Positions 35,013-47,820 of a stretch of 64,000 nucleotides of DNA are shown here, piece after piece. The stretch lies in the NCBI GenBank assembly GCA_021442155.1, contig CM038228.1, forward strand, positions 14,673,179 through 14,737,178. The letters run 5' to 3'. The translations under genes were made by a program, and so were the position numbers. Under the pieces are notes generated by a model. That model was not told the DNA's origin and did not search any database. It saw only the letters and a program-made list of their open reading frames with translations. Origin of the DNA: Cymbidium sinense (Eukaryota; Streptophyta; Magnoliopsida; Asparagales; Orchidaceae). Each line of letters opens with the position of its first letter. The first letter of the stretch is position 1.

Positions 35013-35640
35013 TAATAAGGCACCGATCCCGGAATTAATGGTGTATATTGTCTCATCTCATGTAGTTTCTCTTTCATTGATGATTTATCTAGATATAACA
35101 AAATAAAGATGACACCTAAAACTAAAAGGAAATCTGCTTTTAGAACCCCGATCGGAATCTATTATTATTAGGTCATGCCATTCGGCCTAAAAAATGTTGG
35201 AGCTACATACTAGTGGGCCATGACATAAATTTTTGACGAACTCATTCACCACCATGTCGAATGCTACGTCGATGATCTCGTGGTCAAAGTAAAGAAAAGC
35301 ATGGTCATCTCTTTGACTTGAGAGTAATTTTCGAGCGATTAAGACAATATAACCTTAAAATGAACCCTCTGAAGTGTGCATTTGGAGTAACTTCAAGGAA
35401 GTTCCTAGGGTTCATTATTCGACATGGTGGAACTGAGATCGACCTGATATTGAAAATGCCACCTCCTAAAAGTTTAACCTAACTCAGACATTCCAAGGGA
35501 GGTTAGCATATCTAAGGCGCTTTATATCTAACTTATCAGGCTGATGTCAACCATTTTCAGCACTAGTCAAGAAAGATGCCAAGTTTAAGTGGGATGATAA
35601 ATGCCAACATGTATTTGAAAGCGTCAAGCAATATCTTATG
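35007..35640 (+). pseudogene. Reverse transcriptase, C-terminal part (outer element)
   Basis: Continues the RT cut at 11095: NKAPIPELMV, then the palm block ending in VMPFGLKN-like sequence, and VECYVDDLVVK with an intact YVDD at 35265-35276. The thumb block NPLKCAFG follows near 35375. Many single-base stops and small indels are present (for example before 35120 and after 35310), so the domain is dead although the catalytic box is intact. Confidence 0.87.
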
Positions 35641-35950
35641 ACGTCGCCAATCATAGTTGCCTTTATCCTGGACAAACCTCTTATATTCTAAACTACTATG
35701 TTAGATGACTCCCTAGGCACTTAGTTGGCCCAAGTCAATGATGAGGGGAAAGAGAATGTACTTTACTATCTCAGCTGTTGTCTGATACCTGCTGAGGTGA
35801 ACTATCCACCCATTGAGAAGCATTTCCTAGCTTTAATCTTCATAGCCCAGAAGCTACGAAACTATATGCTCTCTCGCAAAGTGAACTTAATTTTTAGAGT
35901 CAACCCACTACATACCTCATGACACGGTCGACACTATCTGGACGGTTGGC
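35641..35950 (+). pseudogene. Ty3-type RNase H domain (outer element)
   Basis: The frame 35725-35922 reads AQVNDEGKENVLYYLSCCLI, then AEVNYPPIEKHFLALIFIAQ and SRKVNLIFRVNPLH, matching 18471-18217. The start motif (DDSLGT) lies just upstream across a stop. Confidence 0.83.
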
Positions 35951-36540
35951 ATGATGGTCCATGATTTTATCGTAATTTGACATCATGTTCGTACCCCTGT
36001 GTAATAAAAAGACAAGCACTTGTGGACTTCCTAGTGACGCATCAACTTCCTGCAGATTCCCCTCTCAGAGATGATCTCCCCTACAAACAAATCATGAACT
36101 TAGGGAATGCAAACATTCACAATTGGGAGGAGTACTTTGATGGTGCAGCTTCCTCTCAAAGAGGAGAAGAATCACGATCCATTCTCCTAGGTAAGGCGGG
36201 AGTAGGGATAGTCCTCCTTATGCTAGACCGCAATATGATGAGATTTTCATATCATCTATCTGAGCCTTGTACCAATAATGAAGCCTAATATAAGGCTCTG
36301 ATCGCCAGTTTAGAGTTATTCATCTTGCAGGTATTCAAAATATCAATATTTTTGGGGATTCATAACTAGTTGTCAACCAGATTGCTATGTCCTATAAGGT
36401 CCTGAAGCAAAAACTCTATCATCGTCATAAGTATATCATGGCGTTACTAGCCCAAATCCCAGAGGTCACAATCTAAAAGATTCCCCAAGGAGAAAATGTC
36501 ACAGTTGATGCCTTAGCCAAGCTCGCCAAAGAATTGACAT
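35951..36540 (+). pseudogene. Archaeal-type RNase H (aRNH) domain (outer element)
   Basis: The frame 35977-36288 includes NWEEYFDGAASS, RFSYHLSEPCTNNEA and then a stop where the family has the Glu of AEYxAL. Downstream frames give the equivalents of FGDSQLVVNQ (about 36352-36380) and DALAKLAKEL (about 36508-36535). One active-site acid is therefore replaced by a stop, unlike the inner copy. Confidence 0.8.
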
Positions 36541-36719
36541 GTCTGAAAGATGAGTCTATATCATTAGAGGTCCACAATAGGCATGTATTGCCTTTTATTG
36601 GTATTGAACTCATCAATAAATACTCTCTTAAAGGGGAGGTTGTCATTGCCAAAAAAGAAGAAGAACTATATTGGAGATAACTCCTCATTGATTATCTAAA
36701 GAAAGACAAACTACCTCAA

Positions 36720-37893
36720 GAGAAATCTCAAGCCCATCAAGTAAGGCAGAGGGCACTTTCTGATGCCCTCGTGGATGGTGTCATATGCCAACGATCTTTC
36801 GATGATATATTGTCACACTATTTAAACAAACACAAAGCTAGTAAGATCATGAATGAGGTCCACTCAAAACTATGTGGAGCTCACCAATTCAAACCCAAAA
36901 TGAAAGCCAAAATCAAGAGACTTGTATATTACTGGCCGGCGATGATCACATATTGCATGAATGTAGCAAAGCGTTGTCACCAATGCCAAGTACATGGGGT
37001 GGTGTTACACCAACCACCAAACATCCTACACCTAACTTTAGCTTCATGGTCGTTTGAGTGTTGGAGCACCTATATAGTGGGTCTGATCAATCTTCCTTCA
37101 TTCAATGGTCACTGATTCATTTTAGCAGCTACATAATATTTCTCTAAGTAGGCAGAGGTAATTCCACTCAAGGAATTCAAAGCTCAATATGTGATCCAAT
37201 CTTTTAGAAACCATGTCATGTATAGCTTTGGAGTTCCCCATCGAATCAAATTCGACAATGGTATTGCTTTTAAGAGCACAGAGATTAACAACTTTGCCCA
37301 GAGATAACATAGATTAAATGTACTCTACCATCTACTACCAATGGGCGAACAACCTTGAAAAAGCTTTTAACAAAACTCTCATTCAAATACTTAAGAAAAT
37401 GCTCAATAATAACAAGCGACAGTGACATGTGCAGTTAGTTGAAGCTTTATAGGCTTACCATACTACTTATAGAACTCCAACATAATCTACCCAATTCTCC
37501 ATAATGTATGGGTCTGAAGTCGTTCTACCATTAGAGGTTTAGCTCCCATCGCTATGGATAGCTGTGGGTAGTAAAATCACAACTGAGCATAACACCAAGC
37601 TACGATAAGAAGAACTCAATTTGGAAGAAAAATGCTTTCAAGCATGTCAGAACCTCAAGTTGTACAAAGCATAAATGGTTCAAGCTCATAATAAGTTGGT
37701 TCGCCCTAGTGCTTTTCGAGTTGGAGAGTTTGGTAGCCCATCATAAGATGCGATGCAAGTTTGAACCAACTTAGGATGGCCTTTCACCATAGAAAAGGCC
37801 TACCATGGTGGATCTTATCAACTCATCAATCATAAAGGTGAATGTCTGATGCTCCTGGTCAATAGGCTCTACTTACAGAAATATTATGCATGA
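36720..37893 (+). pseudogene. Integrase (outer element), degraded, with natural C-terminus
   Basis: The zinc-binding region (AKRCHQCQVHG, 36967-36999) lies in frame 36771-37115. The core start is WSTYIVG, with Tyr in place of the first catalytic Asp. The second block is IKFDNGIAFKS (about 37246-37278), and LEKAFNKTL (about 37353-37380) probably holds the third acid. A YxTYRTPT block and YHGGSYQLI follow. The reading ends NRLYLQKYYA-stop at 37891-37893, the likely native end of pol. Numerous TAG/TAA stops stand at family Trp and Gln codons. Confidence 0.86.
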
Positions 37894-39953
37894 ATAATGT
37901 TCTAAATGCTTTTTCATCAATACAAATTGTATTTTGATCAAACTTTTCTCCAAGTCAAAATATTCCTAATTACCAAACTTGTGATGTGTTTAAGGTAGGT
38001 ATAAGAGACGTGAGTGGCATCCTATCCCTTATTAACACAATAGCAACACAAAATTATGTACAAATGCAAACAAGTTAAACACAAATCCAATCACCTCGAG
38101 CTACTTTTAGTCAACATAATACCCCTAGAGGCACTCACTCAATAACTGCTCTAGGTCAGGCTCGATTCACAACTTGGCTAGTGTGTCTCCCTAGTGGTCA
38201 ATTTTGCTTAGTAGGATGTGAGACTTAGTGCTTTCTTCCTAGTTTGACTGCTGTAAACTAATGGGTGCCTTGTTAGTATGGTACGTCTTATTGCATGGCC
38301 AATAAGCTACCCCAATGGTTGGCTTTGGTTAAGAAGATGTGAGTCCCCGAGCTTTCTTCTTGAAATAGCCATCATGCACTGACTAGGTCTGAATCTATAT
38401 ATTTGAAGATTAGGGTAAGACCCCCAGTGGCTCCTCTTCCTCCTAGCTACTTCAAGCTCAAGTTCAGTCCTTCTTTGTGACTCCCCACTTGGTAGTCACC
38501 CTAGGTTAGATAACAGCTGTCTAGCCAATGACAGACTATCCCGATGATCAGTTCCTCTTAGGAGGATGTGAGTCCTCGATGCTTTCTTCCTAGTTTGATC
38601 ATCACAAATTTGCGGGCACCTTAGGTTGGCTAGTGTTTGCTTTATTGACAAAAACCCACCCGATGGATAAAACTAATCAGGCAGATGTGAGTCCTGACAA
38701 TTTCTCATTGAGTCGGTCATCGTATACCAACAAGCTTTATATTTTATGGATTAGGATAAGAACCCTTGAGGCACCTTCCCTATGGGAAATCCATTTGAAT
38801 TACATCTTCATGACCCCATCTAGATATGACCCATGTTACTATTGGATTGAATAGTTTCCCTTTCCTAGTAGCCACCCCTATGATTGAAAGCTTTGTATTG
38901 CAGATATACAGACTATCCCTTGGGCCAGTAAATCTAAAGTAGGTCAAATCTCCCGTGACTCCTTCTTAGTGCAGCCCATCGAAAACCAATAGGGTCCACG
39001 CTAAACAAATATACAAAAAAATAACATCTCTTGTGGATCAGGATAAGGTCCCCAGAGGCACCTCTTCTCAAGTAGACGTCCTATCTTTTTGGGCAGTGTC
39101 AGCAAAACTCTCTATAAGAATCACCTCGACTATCCAAGCCGAGATAACACCCCCAGAGGCCCTCACTTGGTAGTCTCCCTAGGTTAAGTTTGACTTACCG
39201 TGCAATTAGTGAGTCACCCCGATGGCTGATTCTGCTTTGGAAGATGTGAGACCCCTAGCTTTCTTCCTGGTTTAACAGTCGCAAATCGATGGGCAACCTT
39301 TAGGTTGGATAGGCTATACTATGCAGCAGTAGATTTCTCCTTTGAGTCAGTAAGTCTAAGGTAAGTCCAAGCTTTTGTAGCCCTTCTTTAGTATGACTCA
39401 TCGTCAACCAACAGGGCCCATTTTATCACAAAAATCAAGTGCAAGTCAAAATCAACGTGAATCACAGAAGTTAAACAAACCAAAATTTATCAACTAACTA
39501 ATTAACTAAAATAAATCAACTAAACCAAATCAACTCTAATGCAAATCTCATTCACCGTTAACAAATCCTCACTCATGCCCTTGGTATGATTCAACCTTCA
39601 ACAAACTCATCTCTACGCATCTGATGCAAAGATAAATTCCAAATCATCATGGTTAGTGAGTCTGCACTCATGCTCCTAGCATGATTCGATCCCTAGTGGA
39701 TCATGCTTTGTAACATTGATGTAAAACCAAATCGTATAGAAATCAAATGCAAACAATCCTTCTCTTATTCCCTCAACATGAAATGAAATGAACTAAACTA
39801 CATTGGGATCCTAGTTCCATTTACCCTTCCACTTAGGCATGAATGGCCTTCATTATTGTTCATGATCTTTGTGGATGCTTCTTGATCATCTCGGTTAATG
39901 CCAATATTTGCAGTGTGCCTTGATAGTTACATCACACCTATTGGGGGTCCTTT
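37894..39953 (+). repeat. Long 3' UTR with composite tandem repeats (outer element)
   Basis: Between the pol stop and the 3' LTR. Several diverged motifs recur in a loose order: GATGTGAG..CC..GCTTTCTTC at about 38215, 38335, 38565, 38690 and 39240; CCC(C/T)(A/T)GAGGCxC at about 38117, 39050 and 39145; and a block with CAGGGCCCA/TAGGGTCCA at about 38990 and 39410. Variable tandem-repeat 3' UTRs are known for Tat-lineage elements. A G-run near 39942 (TTGGGGG) could belong to the polypurine tract. No gene. Confidence 0.75.
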
Positions 39954-41438
39954 TGTTGACCTCACTTTTGGAGTGAAAATTAGCCCTTCTCATCTTAAAC
40001 TTAGGAACCTTCTAGACACTTGGATTTCCTTAATGCTAAGACACTTCTAGTGATTAAGGGAACTTAGAGACCTAGAGAATATAACCCTGAGCCAAAAGTT
40101 TGTCTTTAAGGATAAATAGGTTATACCTATCCTATGACATAAACCAAAACTCATGTCTATCCACTCATCCAAGCATAAACTCATGTAAATGAAACATAAC
40201 TGACCTCAAACCTATTCAATTATTCTTAATTAAATTTGGTTTTTCAATCCAAGTACCATGCCAAATTAACCTGGACCTTAACCCCAAGTTAGCACAATTG
40301 ACCTAAAGAGTTCAAATGAGCTAAAACCTAACTGAGCCCAAATCAATTGTGACAAAGCCACTAATCAACTCTAAATCCATCATTGAATTCCTCTCAACAC
40401 TTAATTGACACCAACTCAACCCAATTCAACCAAATTGGTTCATTTGACCCAATGAAACCTAAATGATCAATTTCATTCAAACTCCAATCCAACCCAAATT
40501 GAATTAAATCAACTCACCCAATCCCTTCCATAATGATTGTTGATTATCTTTGATTACCAATTGCAATCAATTAGGTCAAATAAATCCAATTTTATCACTT
40601 GACCTAAGTTGACCCAATTGACCTAAAGGGCCAAATTGGGTCAAATCTCATTTCAATCCAAAATGATTGCAACTAATGTTTCTAATCAATCATAAATTGA
40701 TTATTGAACACCCTTCAATCATCAATTAAAGTCAATTTGACTAGGCCAACTAAATTGACCTACTTAGCCCAAATGAACCTAAAAGGTCCAACTGAACCAA
40801 ATCAATCCCTAATCCAAATCAATTCAAACCAACACATATAATCATTCCCAAATGATCAATTGAACATAAACCTAACCCATGTCCAAGCTAATTTGGCCAA
40901 TTTGGTCAAATTGGTCAACATTACCCATTTGATCCAAATTGAATCAAACCAAGTACCAATGCATTCCAAATGACCAATTAAACTCAGTTTACCCATATGA
41001 TCCAAATTGAGTCAAACTAAACCAAATTTGACATGACTCATCCTTGGTTCACCATGGGCCTGCCCAAGTGGACCCAACCCATGGTGAACCTAATTTGGGT
41101 CAAACCCATTGAGCCAAGTCCTCTAAATGGGGAAAAAAATCCACATTTGAATGGGTTCTCCAACTCCCCACCCCCATGACAGCCACCTTTGACTCTTCTT
41201 GGACAAGAGGACCATTGACCCAACCCAACCCAAGGGTGTTGGAATTAGCCTTTGGCCATGAGATGGTGAGTTCACTCATGGAAATACACCTAAGGAAGGT
41301 TGTACACCCCATGCCAGACTACTACACTCCCTCAACCTCTCACCCTCAACCACCTCAGCAGTCCCCTGCCACCTCCGACCACCAACATCGGCTGGACGGC
41401 TGCTAAATACTAGGCCAATCTCAACCCTTGGTTTAGTT

Positions 41439-41462
41439 GGGGATGAGAGTATACTCCTCCCC
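41439..41462 (+). promoter_or_regulatory. GGGGATGAG...CTCCTCCCC dyad around TATA core
   Basis: Nine-base arms with one mismatch flank AGTATA. Positional counterpart of 6225-6241 and 32643-32661, but with longer and different arms. Confidence 0.45.
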
Positions 41463-42657
41463 GTGGATTCAAACTCAAGACACACCTTCCTCAGAGCATT
41501 CCGCATAGTCCCCATACCCTTTTTTCTGAGCTCCTCGTGTGCTCCACCACCAACGAGATCAACCCATGATCGAACCTGAGACCTCCATCAATCCAAGCTT
41601 CCAAAATCTACACCAAACCCAAGTTAACTCTTTACACACCATCACCTCACTCCGGTGAACCAAAATGAATCATTTTTTGAGCGATTTGAGCACCAAAAGA
41701 TGGCCTTAGACCAACTTCAGTGAGCTTTGCATTGGCATTTGGTCCACAGAGCAATCGACGGGGAGGCAACTTGTGATCTTCTCAACAGGGCTTCGTCTCT
41801 TCATGATGAAGCTACCTCTATCGATGGACCATCGGTCTATAGCTCTTGCATGGTAAAAATCTGGCAACCATAGTTTTCAGCATAAGTGTTGGTTTTTTTT
41901 TAAGTGAACTGTGATTTCATACAATTTCCATCGTAGTATCCCCTTAAATTTCTTCCCTGATCATTTGTAGTTGATTTCACCATTGAACGAGCTCCGGTGA
42001 GCTCGGATCGAGCAGTGGAAGGAAAATGGTGTCCGTCTTCCAGTTCTCGTGGGAAGACAAATCATCGATCGTCAGTTCTATGTGATTAGAATGGATGGTC
42101 GTGATTAAGCGTGCTAGAAATCCTGATTAATCCCTTAGAAATCACGAGATTAATCTCAACCATCTTATCTCTGATCGAATAACCGGGACAAAATTACTTT
42201 CACCGCCGCTGAGTCAGCTGTCACGTTGGATGGTATAAATAACCTATATTGCGAGACCACGTGGAAAGAGCTGCCACGTTAGCACCCGCATGGTGTTGAC
42301 AGTTTAAAAGGATAATTAGGCTTTAAAAATATAATTAAATGGCTAGAACTTAAAAAAATCATAATTAATTGTAAAAAACTCCAAAAATGTAAATAAACTC
42401 ATTTTGGAAAGGTTAGATAGAAGAGAATTTAAGAAAAATAAAATCCCTAATTTATATCCAATGAACAATGCTTAATTAAGGTTTTAAGCATAGGCTAATT
42501 ATCTTGATTAAGGCTTAATTACTTGATTAATTAATTCCAAATTTGGCAGGATGATTCTATGGAATGTCATTTACCTCCCATAATTTTTCTTGGAATTATT
42601 GGCCATGTAATTTAAATAATGTAGAATTTCAACCCTAATTACCCTCATTTAACTAAT

Positions 42658-42660
<3 letters not shown>

Positions 42661-42726
<66 letters not shown>

Positions 42727-42734
42727 TATATATA
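42661..42734. repeat. (TA)n microsatellite within LTR
   Basis: About 32 TA units, then a slightly interrupted tail (TAGATATATATA). It is absent at the homologous place in the other LTRs, so it expanded after insertion. Confidence 0.97.
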
Positions 42735-44273
42735 AAAATTATTAACTAATAAAAATTAAATAAATTATGATAATTAATCACTATGAATAGTGAAATAAAA
42801 TAATTAGGGTCTCTTTCCTAATTATTTTTTTTAAATGTATTTTCTTATGAGGTTTAATTAACACATGTAATAATTAGGGATTAATTAGGCGATATTAATG
42901 ATAAGATAGAAATAGAACTAAATTAACATTTAGTTAGATAATTCAAATATAATTCATTAGTTTCTCTTTATGTTTTTAATAATATAAAGTTATTATTAAG
43001 AAAATTATGGTTGACCCATTGGTGTGGAAAAATAATAAGAGTACTTAACTTAGATTCTTTCCTTCCTTAATCTAATTAACTTTTAAGCATGAACCTAATT
43101 GCATTAGATTCTTTTACGTGCATTATAAATTTTAATTTCCTAAAAGCATATCATTGGAGGCTCATGATTAATTAGTTAATTAAATTAAAGAAGCATAGGG
43201 AAGGGTAATCAAATCAATGTGCTTAATGGTTTAAACCTAATCAAGTCATAAAAATCTATTCAATTGCTTTCCTTAAATATATCAAATCACCAACATGGGA
43301 TGGGGTAAATATTAAGTATCATTTCTCCTCTTTAGGTCATAATGATTCAAACACCAAATAAAATTTCATAAGAATTATGGTTAGCTTAAGGAATATTTAT
43401 TTGGCTTGATTGTTCTTAGGACTTAATGTAATTGAGTATGTTATTGGCAATATTTAATTACCTCTTTTCAAGCATCATAAATATGCTTGCCATTTGTGTC
43501 ATATATTCATGATTTCAAAAAGAATAAAAAGAATATGGTTACATCTAAGTTTCATGTGTTGGATAAATATTATTATATAGTGTGGCTATTATTACTAATA
43601 AATCCTAAATTATTTTTAAAATTATAAGCTAATGATATAAATTTTAAATCAATGTTGGTTATAAATGTTCTATAAAATTTACATTTACTTATAATTTAAA
43701 CATGGTAAAGGATTGTTCTATTTCCATGATTTATGTGTATGTTTACATATATTTGGAGTTAGCAAGTCTATAGTATGAATATCCCGAGAACACGAGACTT
43801 TAAGCAACCCCAAGGAGGGTTTAGATAATCTCACTTCGCTAGTTTAGTAATGACACGTACTTATTTAATTTCATTCATGTGTAAGCATGTGCTAGAATTT
43901 AGGATAGAACTTTGCTTTACATGAATAAAAGATTTTCTATTATATAGTCTTTGCATGATTTTCACCAAAAACTTAAGTGCAGGGTGCTAAGTCCAAATAT
44001 GTGAAGTATAATTGCTTGTCTTGTATATTTTTTTAGCTAACGTCTATTTTATAGGAGTAGTTAGATTTCTATTTTTCATAAATATGTAATTTTTGCAATA
44101 TGATTAGGAGTAGTGTTACGGGATTTAGGATGACTAGTGGCTAGAAGGAAAAGACCTGGGAGGCCCTATGAAACCTGGAGCAAACCAATCCAAAAGAAGG
44201 AAAGAAAGGCAAGAGGTTGAAGGTCCCCATAGTATTCATTATAATTATAAAAATTCAATTGTAATCCGGGTTG

Positions 44274-44297
44274 TATAAAGGTAGCGCTCAGCTATCC
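44274..44297 (+). promoter_or_regulatory. TATA box and hairpin, outer 3' LTR
   Basis: TATAAA (44274-44279) is followed by GGTAGC...GCTATCC (44280-44297), where one pair is G.T instead of G-C. A weaker GGGT...ACCC pair follows near 44314-44332. Confidence 0.5.
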
Positions 44298-45716
44298 AAT
44301 TTCTTTCCTTTCCAGGGTGTACAGCGGTACCCAGCCACATCAGCCTCTTATTTTTTTTTTATGAAATTCATATATTTGATTATTGTGTTTAGATTGTGCA
44401 ATAGAAATATTATGTTTTTCATAAGTTTTTTAAAGTGTGATGATTTGATGTGTGGCCTAGATGCAGTAGCCTCTTTAGGATAAAATTAAATTTTCTTTCA
44501 TTGTTAAATAACTCATAACTAAATCTTAATACAACTCACAACCTCACCTTAAAGACTAAGTTTTTAATCAAAATAAAAAATATTTATCAACCCCTTAGCT
44601 GGATATTGTATGTCATCACACCATGCATATCACCTTGTGTCACTCTTGAATAGGGAGGGTCTCCATTCTTGCACGATAAGGGATATGCCTGACCTTTGAG
44701 AATGATACTTTGTAGTGGAGAACACCTCATCTCATTGATTTAGTTTACAACTTTATTTCATCATGCATCTAGGCATAATTGTCCCAAGCCTTTGTCCAAA
44801 ATAAATGTCTCAACATGGTGTAAAAGATTGTAAATTTTTGCATTAGTCCAAGTCATGTTTTCATGATAATCATGATCCAGTCTCTTTAGGAATGAGTTTA
44901 GGACTCTAACTTCCTTCCTAATTAAATAACCACCTAGCAATCTTGCATCTACATAAGACCGACCTACATGATTTTAAAGCGTAGGAGGTGTTAGCTGGTG
45001 ACCACTCCAGGCGATTGTAAGCTCATAAGAGCCGAGATGGGTTTATCCTCTCTTATGGAGGTAAACTATTATGTCCCATTTTTTTTATTAGACTTAGGTC
45101 ATGCTTTTAGCTTGTGCTAAAGCATCTTAGATTTAGGTTCCAAGGCTACTTATTTTCTTCGGGATATGAGTATAAGTCCTCACCTCTTAGGCATTTTCAT
45201 AATCTTTTGTTGATGAATTATAAACCCTAGTATTCTAATAAAACTTTAACTCAACATAAAAATAATTTCTCTTCCAAATACATAAAGCCTCACTATATGG
45301 TATATTAGAGTGCTCACTAGGCTTTCAAGTATCATGGGTGCTCCCTACTTATCCTCTTTTGGAATCTGTAAATAATTCTTCTCATTTGAACTATCCCCTT
45401 TGATTTTCATAAATACATAATCTTTTGATAGTTTAACTTTGAGATCTTTGGAGATATTTATTGACTACTTTAATCATGAGTGTACTTAGGAAATTTTCGT
45501 TTCCTAAGATGTAATTAACTAAGGAATCTTGCTTCCATAAAGAACTAAAAAACTCAACATAAAATAAAGCCTGCTCTACTTCTCCATTTAAAATAGGGGA
45601 AAAGATCTCTTGTATATACGTAGACCCATCTTCCTTAGGAGTCCTTATTAAGTGATTATGTTTATTGAAGGGTGATATTTCTATCTTCTGAGATGGTACA
45701 TAAAGAGTGCTTAGAT

Positions 45717-46860
45717 ACACTCAAGCTTTGCTTGGGGACCTAGTCTTCATCATTATCAGGCTCAAGTGTCACCTCCACTAGGGTTTACTGACGTAAAGAG
45801 GTAGCTGGTGCACTCAAACTCATTCTCTGAACTAGATTCAAAGTTTATATAGATAGAAGGTGTACTCCTGCATGCTAGAACAAACCTTCTAGTAGGTGAT
45901 AAGTATAAAGGTCTGCCGCCTCTCAGACTTCCTCTAAACTTGCCTCTTCTTTGTCTTGGTGGAGGTCGGGTCTCTCTTCCCGCTTGTTCGAATGGAGTGA
46001 CGAACTATGGGTGGAATCTAATCTTAATCTCTATTTCTTCCTTAATGTCTTCTTCTCGCTCCCTTTTCTTTTCTTTTCATTTTTCTTTTTTTTTTTTTTT
46101 CTTTTCTTTTTCTTTTTCGGTCTAGTTAAGTTCATGTGAGAAGAAATTTTATTTCTTAGGGAGATAATAGGTTGCATCCTTATAAATCCCAACCTCATGT
46201 ACTACAAATGGCTTGAGATCTCCTTTAACATAATATTCAATCTCATCCTTGATGAACTTAATGCACTGATATAAGGAAGATGAAATCATGTTATTCTCGT
46301 GAATTCAGGGTCGTCCTAACAAAGCATTGAAAGATGTATCTGAGTCTATTATGTAAAACTTGGCCTCAATTTTTCAATCATCTATTTCCAATGACAACAT
46401 TATGAGCCTAAAGACCTCTCACCTTATTCATTGAATCCTTTCAATATCATCTTTTCAGATTGAAGTTTAGATATGTCAATTCTCAAGTAGGCAAAAGTTC
46501 CTAGACTCGTAATGTTCAATAATGCACCCAGATCAACTAACACTTTGGATAACCTGAACTTGCAACATCCACTATAATGTAGAGGGGATGGTTGTTCTTT
46601 ATTGTCCCTAGTAGTAGGTCTTCATCTGAGAAGATGACTCCTATGGCTTCTTTTGAAAAACATTCGTCCTCTCGAGCCAGATCAATAATGGCCAATTGAG
46701 CTAATCATATCTCAGGGTCAACAATGCTTTGATTAGTGAGTCATTCATTTCTTTGTATAAAATAAGAATGTCGTATATGCTTAACTTAGCTAAAAACTTT
46801 CTAAGATGTGTTAAGAAGTTTTAATCAACTTTGGGTTGATCCTCCACAATCATATATAAG
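45717..46860 (-). pseudogene. Protease, Lys-rich tract and RT linker of inverted fragment
   Basis: The protease turn KVLVDLGALLNIT lies at about 46545-46510, so the catalytic Asp is kept. GxEYYVKGDLKPF-like sequence is near 46230. A pure Lys/Glu run (T/C-rich on plus, 46060-46125) and MTQ/RPPPRQ-like basic sequence near 45990-45940 follow. Frames are broken throughout. Confidence 0.7.
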
Positions 46861-47820
46861 GGTGGAGCAACTTGTTGAGGGGATATATGCTCATTGGGAC
46901 TAATGACTTGTTTACCCTTATCTTGAGGTACTACCCTAGGAGGTAGAACTTCAATGACTTCTTGTGATGAGCAACTTGTAAAAAGTTTTACCTATTCATC
47001 AAGTATACCTGTAGCTTCTCCTAAAAAATCATCGAAGTTAGAAGACTCCAAATCTATCTCAAGTAGCGAACCCTAAATCTTCAGAAAAGGGCAATCTATT
47101 TCTAAATCAGAGTGGAATTAATTGAAATTATTTAAATTATTATTATTATGACTTAGAGAGTTATCAATAGGAATAAAATCACTGAGGTCATCAAAGAAGA
47201 CAAGACGTAAGTGGAGTTAATCTTCTTTATTGATTTCTTCAATTTGGGAGGTACATAATAAAAGTCAAGCAAAGTAAGTGGCTTGAGTGGCTGAATGCCC
47301 TCATCCACAGATTCAACACTCCTACTGGTGGTGGTAGAGCTAATTGATGTGGTAGCTGCAATGGTGGGAGAGACATTGCTGGACTTGGATGGTGGTGGTG
47401 GTATGGAACTATCCCAGGCATATGGTAGTTGCTACTACTATTAGGCTTCTACCCTTCCTGAGTTGTCTTTCACAACTAGCAGACCTTCCTTATTATTAAA
47501 GTTTGAGATGGATTAGACACCTGTAGAGAAAGTTTCTTAATTTTAGAGATAATATTCTTAGAGGTATGGGATAAAGAGATATCCCAACCTTCTTCTATCT
47601 TCAAAGGATCAAATGTCTCCCTAAATATTACTTTAATGGAACCAGAGGGTTATTCCACTAGGTATTTATGGAGGATCGCTATGGCTCCTGACTTGTAGCT
47701 GTGCTCAAGCCAATCCTTGAATGTAAAGCAATCATCCAAGACATGGGCTAGCATGCGATGGTAGGAGCAGTAGTTAGGATTATCACTCCTACCCACTTCC
47801 TTGGCTTTCTAGGTTCAGGT
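46861..47820 (-). pseudogene. gag zinc knuckle and linker of inverted fragment
   Basis: The C-x2-H-x4-H-x4-C knuckle equivalent lies at about 47775-47730, then DWLEHSYKSG-like sequence, an EEGWDISLS block (about 47590), a Pro/His-rich stretch (47421-47239, SPAMSLPPLQLPHQL) and an Asn-rich acidic linker near 47150. This region is missing from the outer gag and shows what was deleted there. Confidence 0.65.

Larger units (their letters stand above)
39954..45716 (+). repeat. 3' LTR of outer element, truncated at its right end
   Basis: Starts TGTTGACCTCAC directly after the 3' UTR. Colinear with the other LTRs through the G-poor region (about 40100-41060), dyad (41439-41462), TATA/hairpin (44274-44297) and the terminal block (45433-45716). 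It stops about 170 bases before the expected LTR end, where inverted gag-pol sequence begins. It is diverged from the inner LTRs and carries its own (TA)n expansion. Confidence 0.87.

Noticed and set aside
36473..36688. Minus-strand frame over the outer aRNH
   Set aside because: Antisense shadow of the plus-strand RNase H/integrase region.
41038..41515. Overlapping frames on both strands
   Set aside because: Inside the outer 3' LTR. Not conserved in the other LTRs and no domain recognised.
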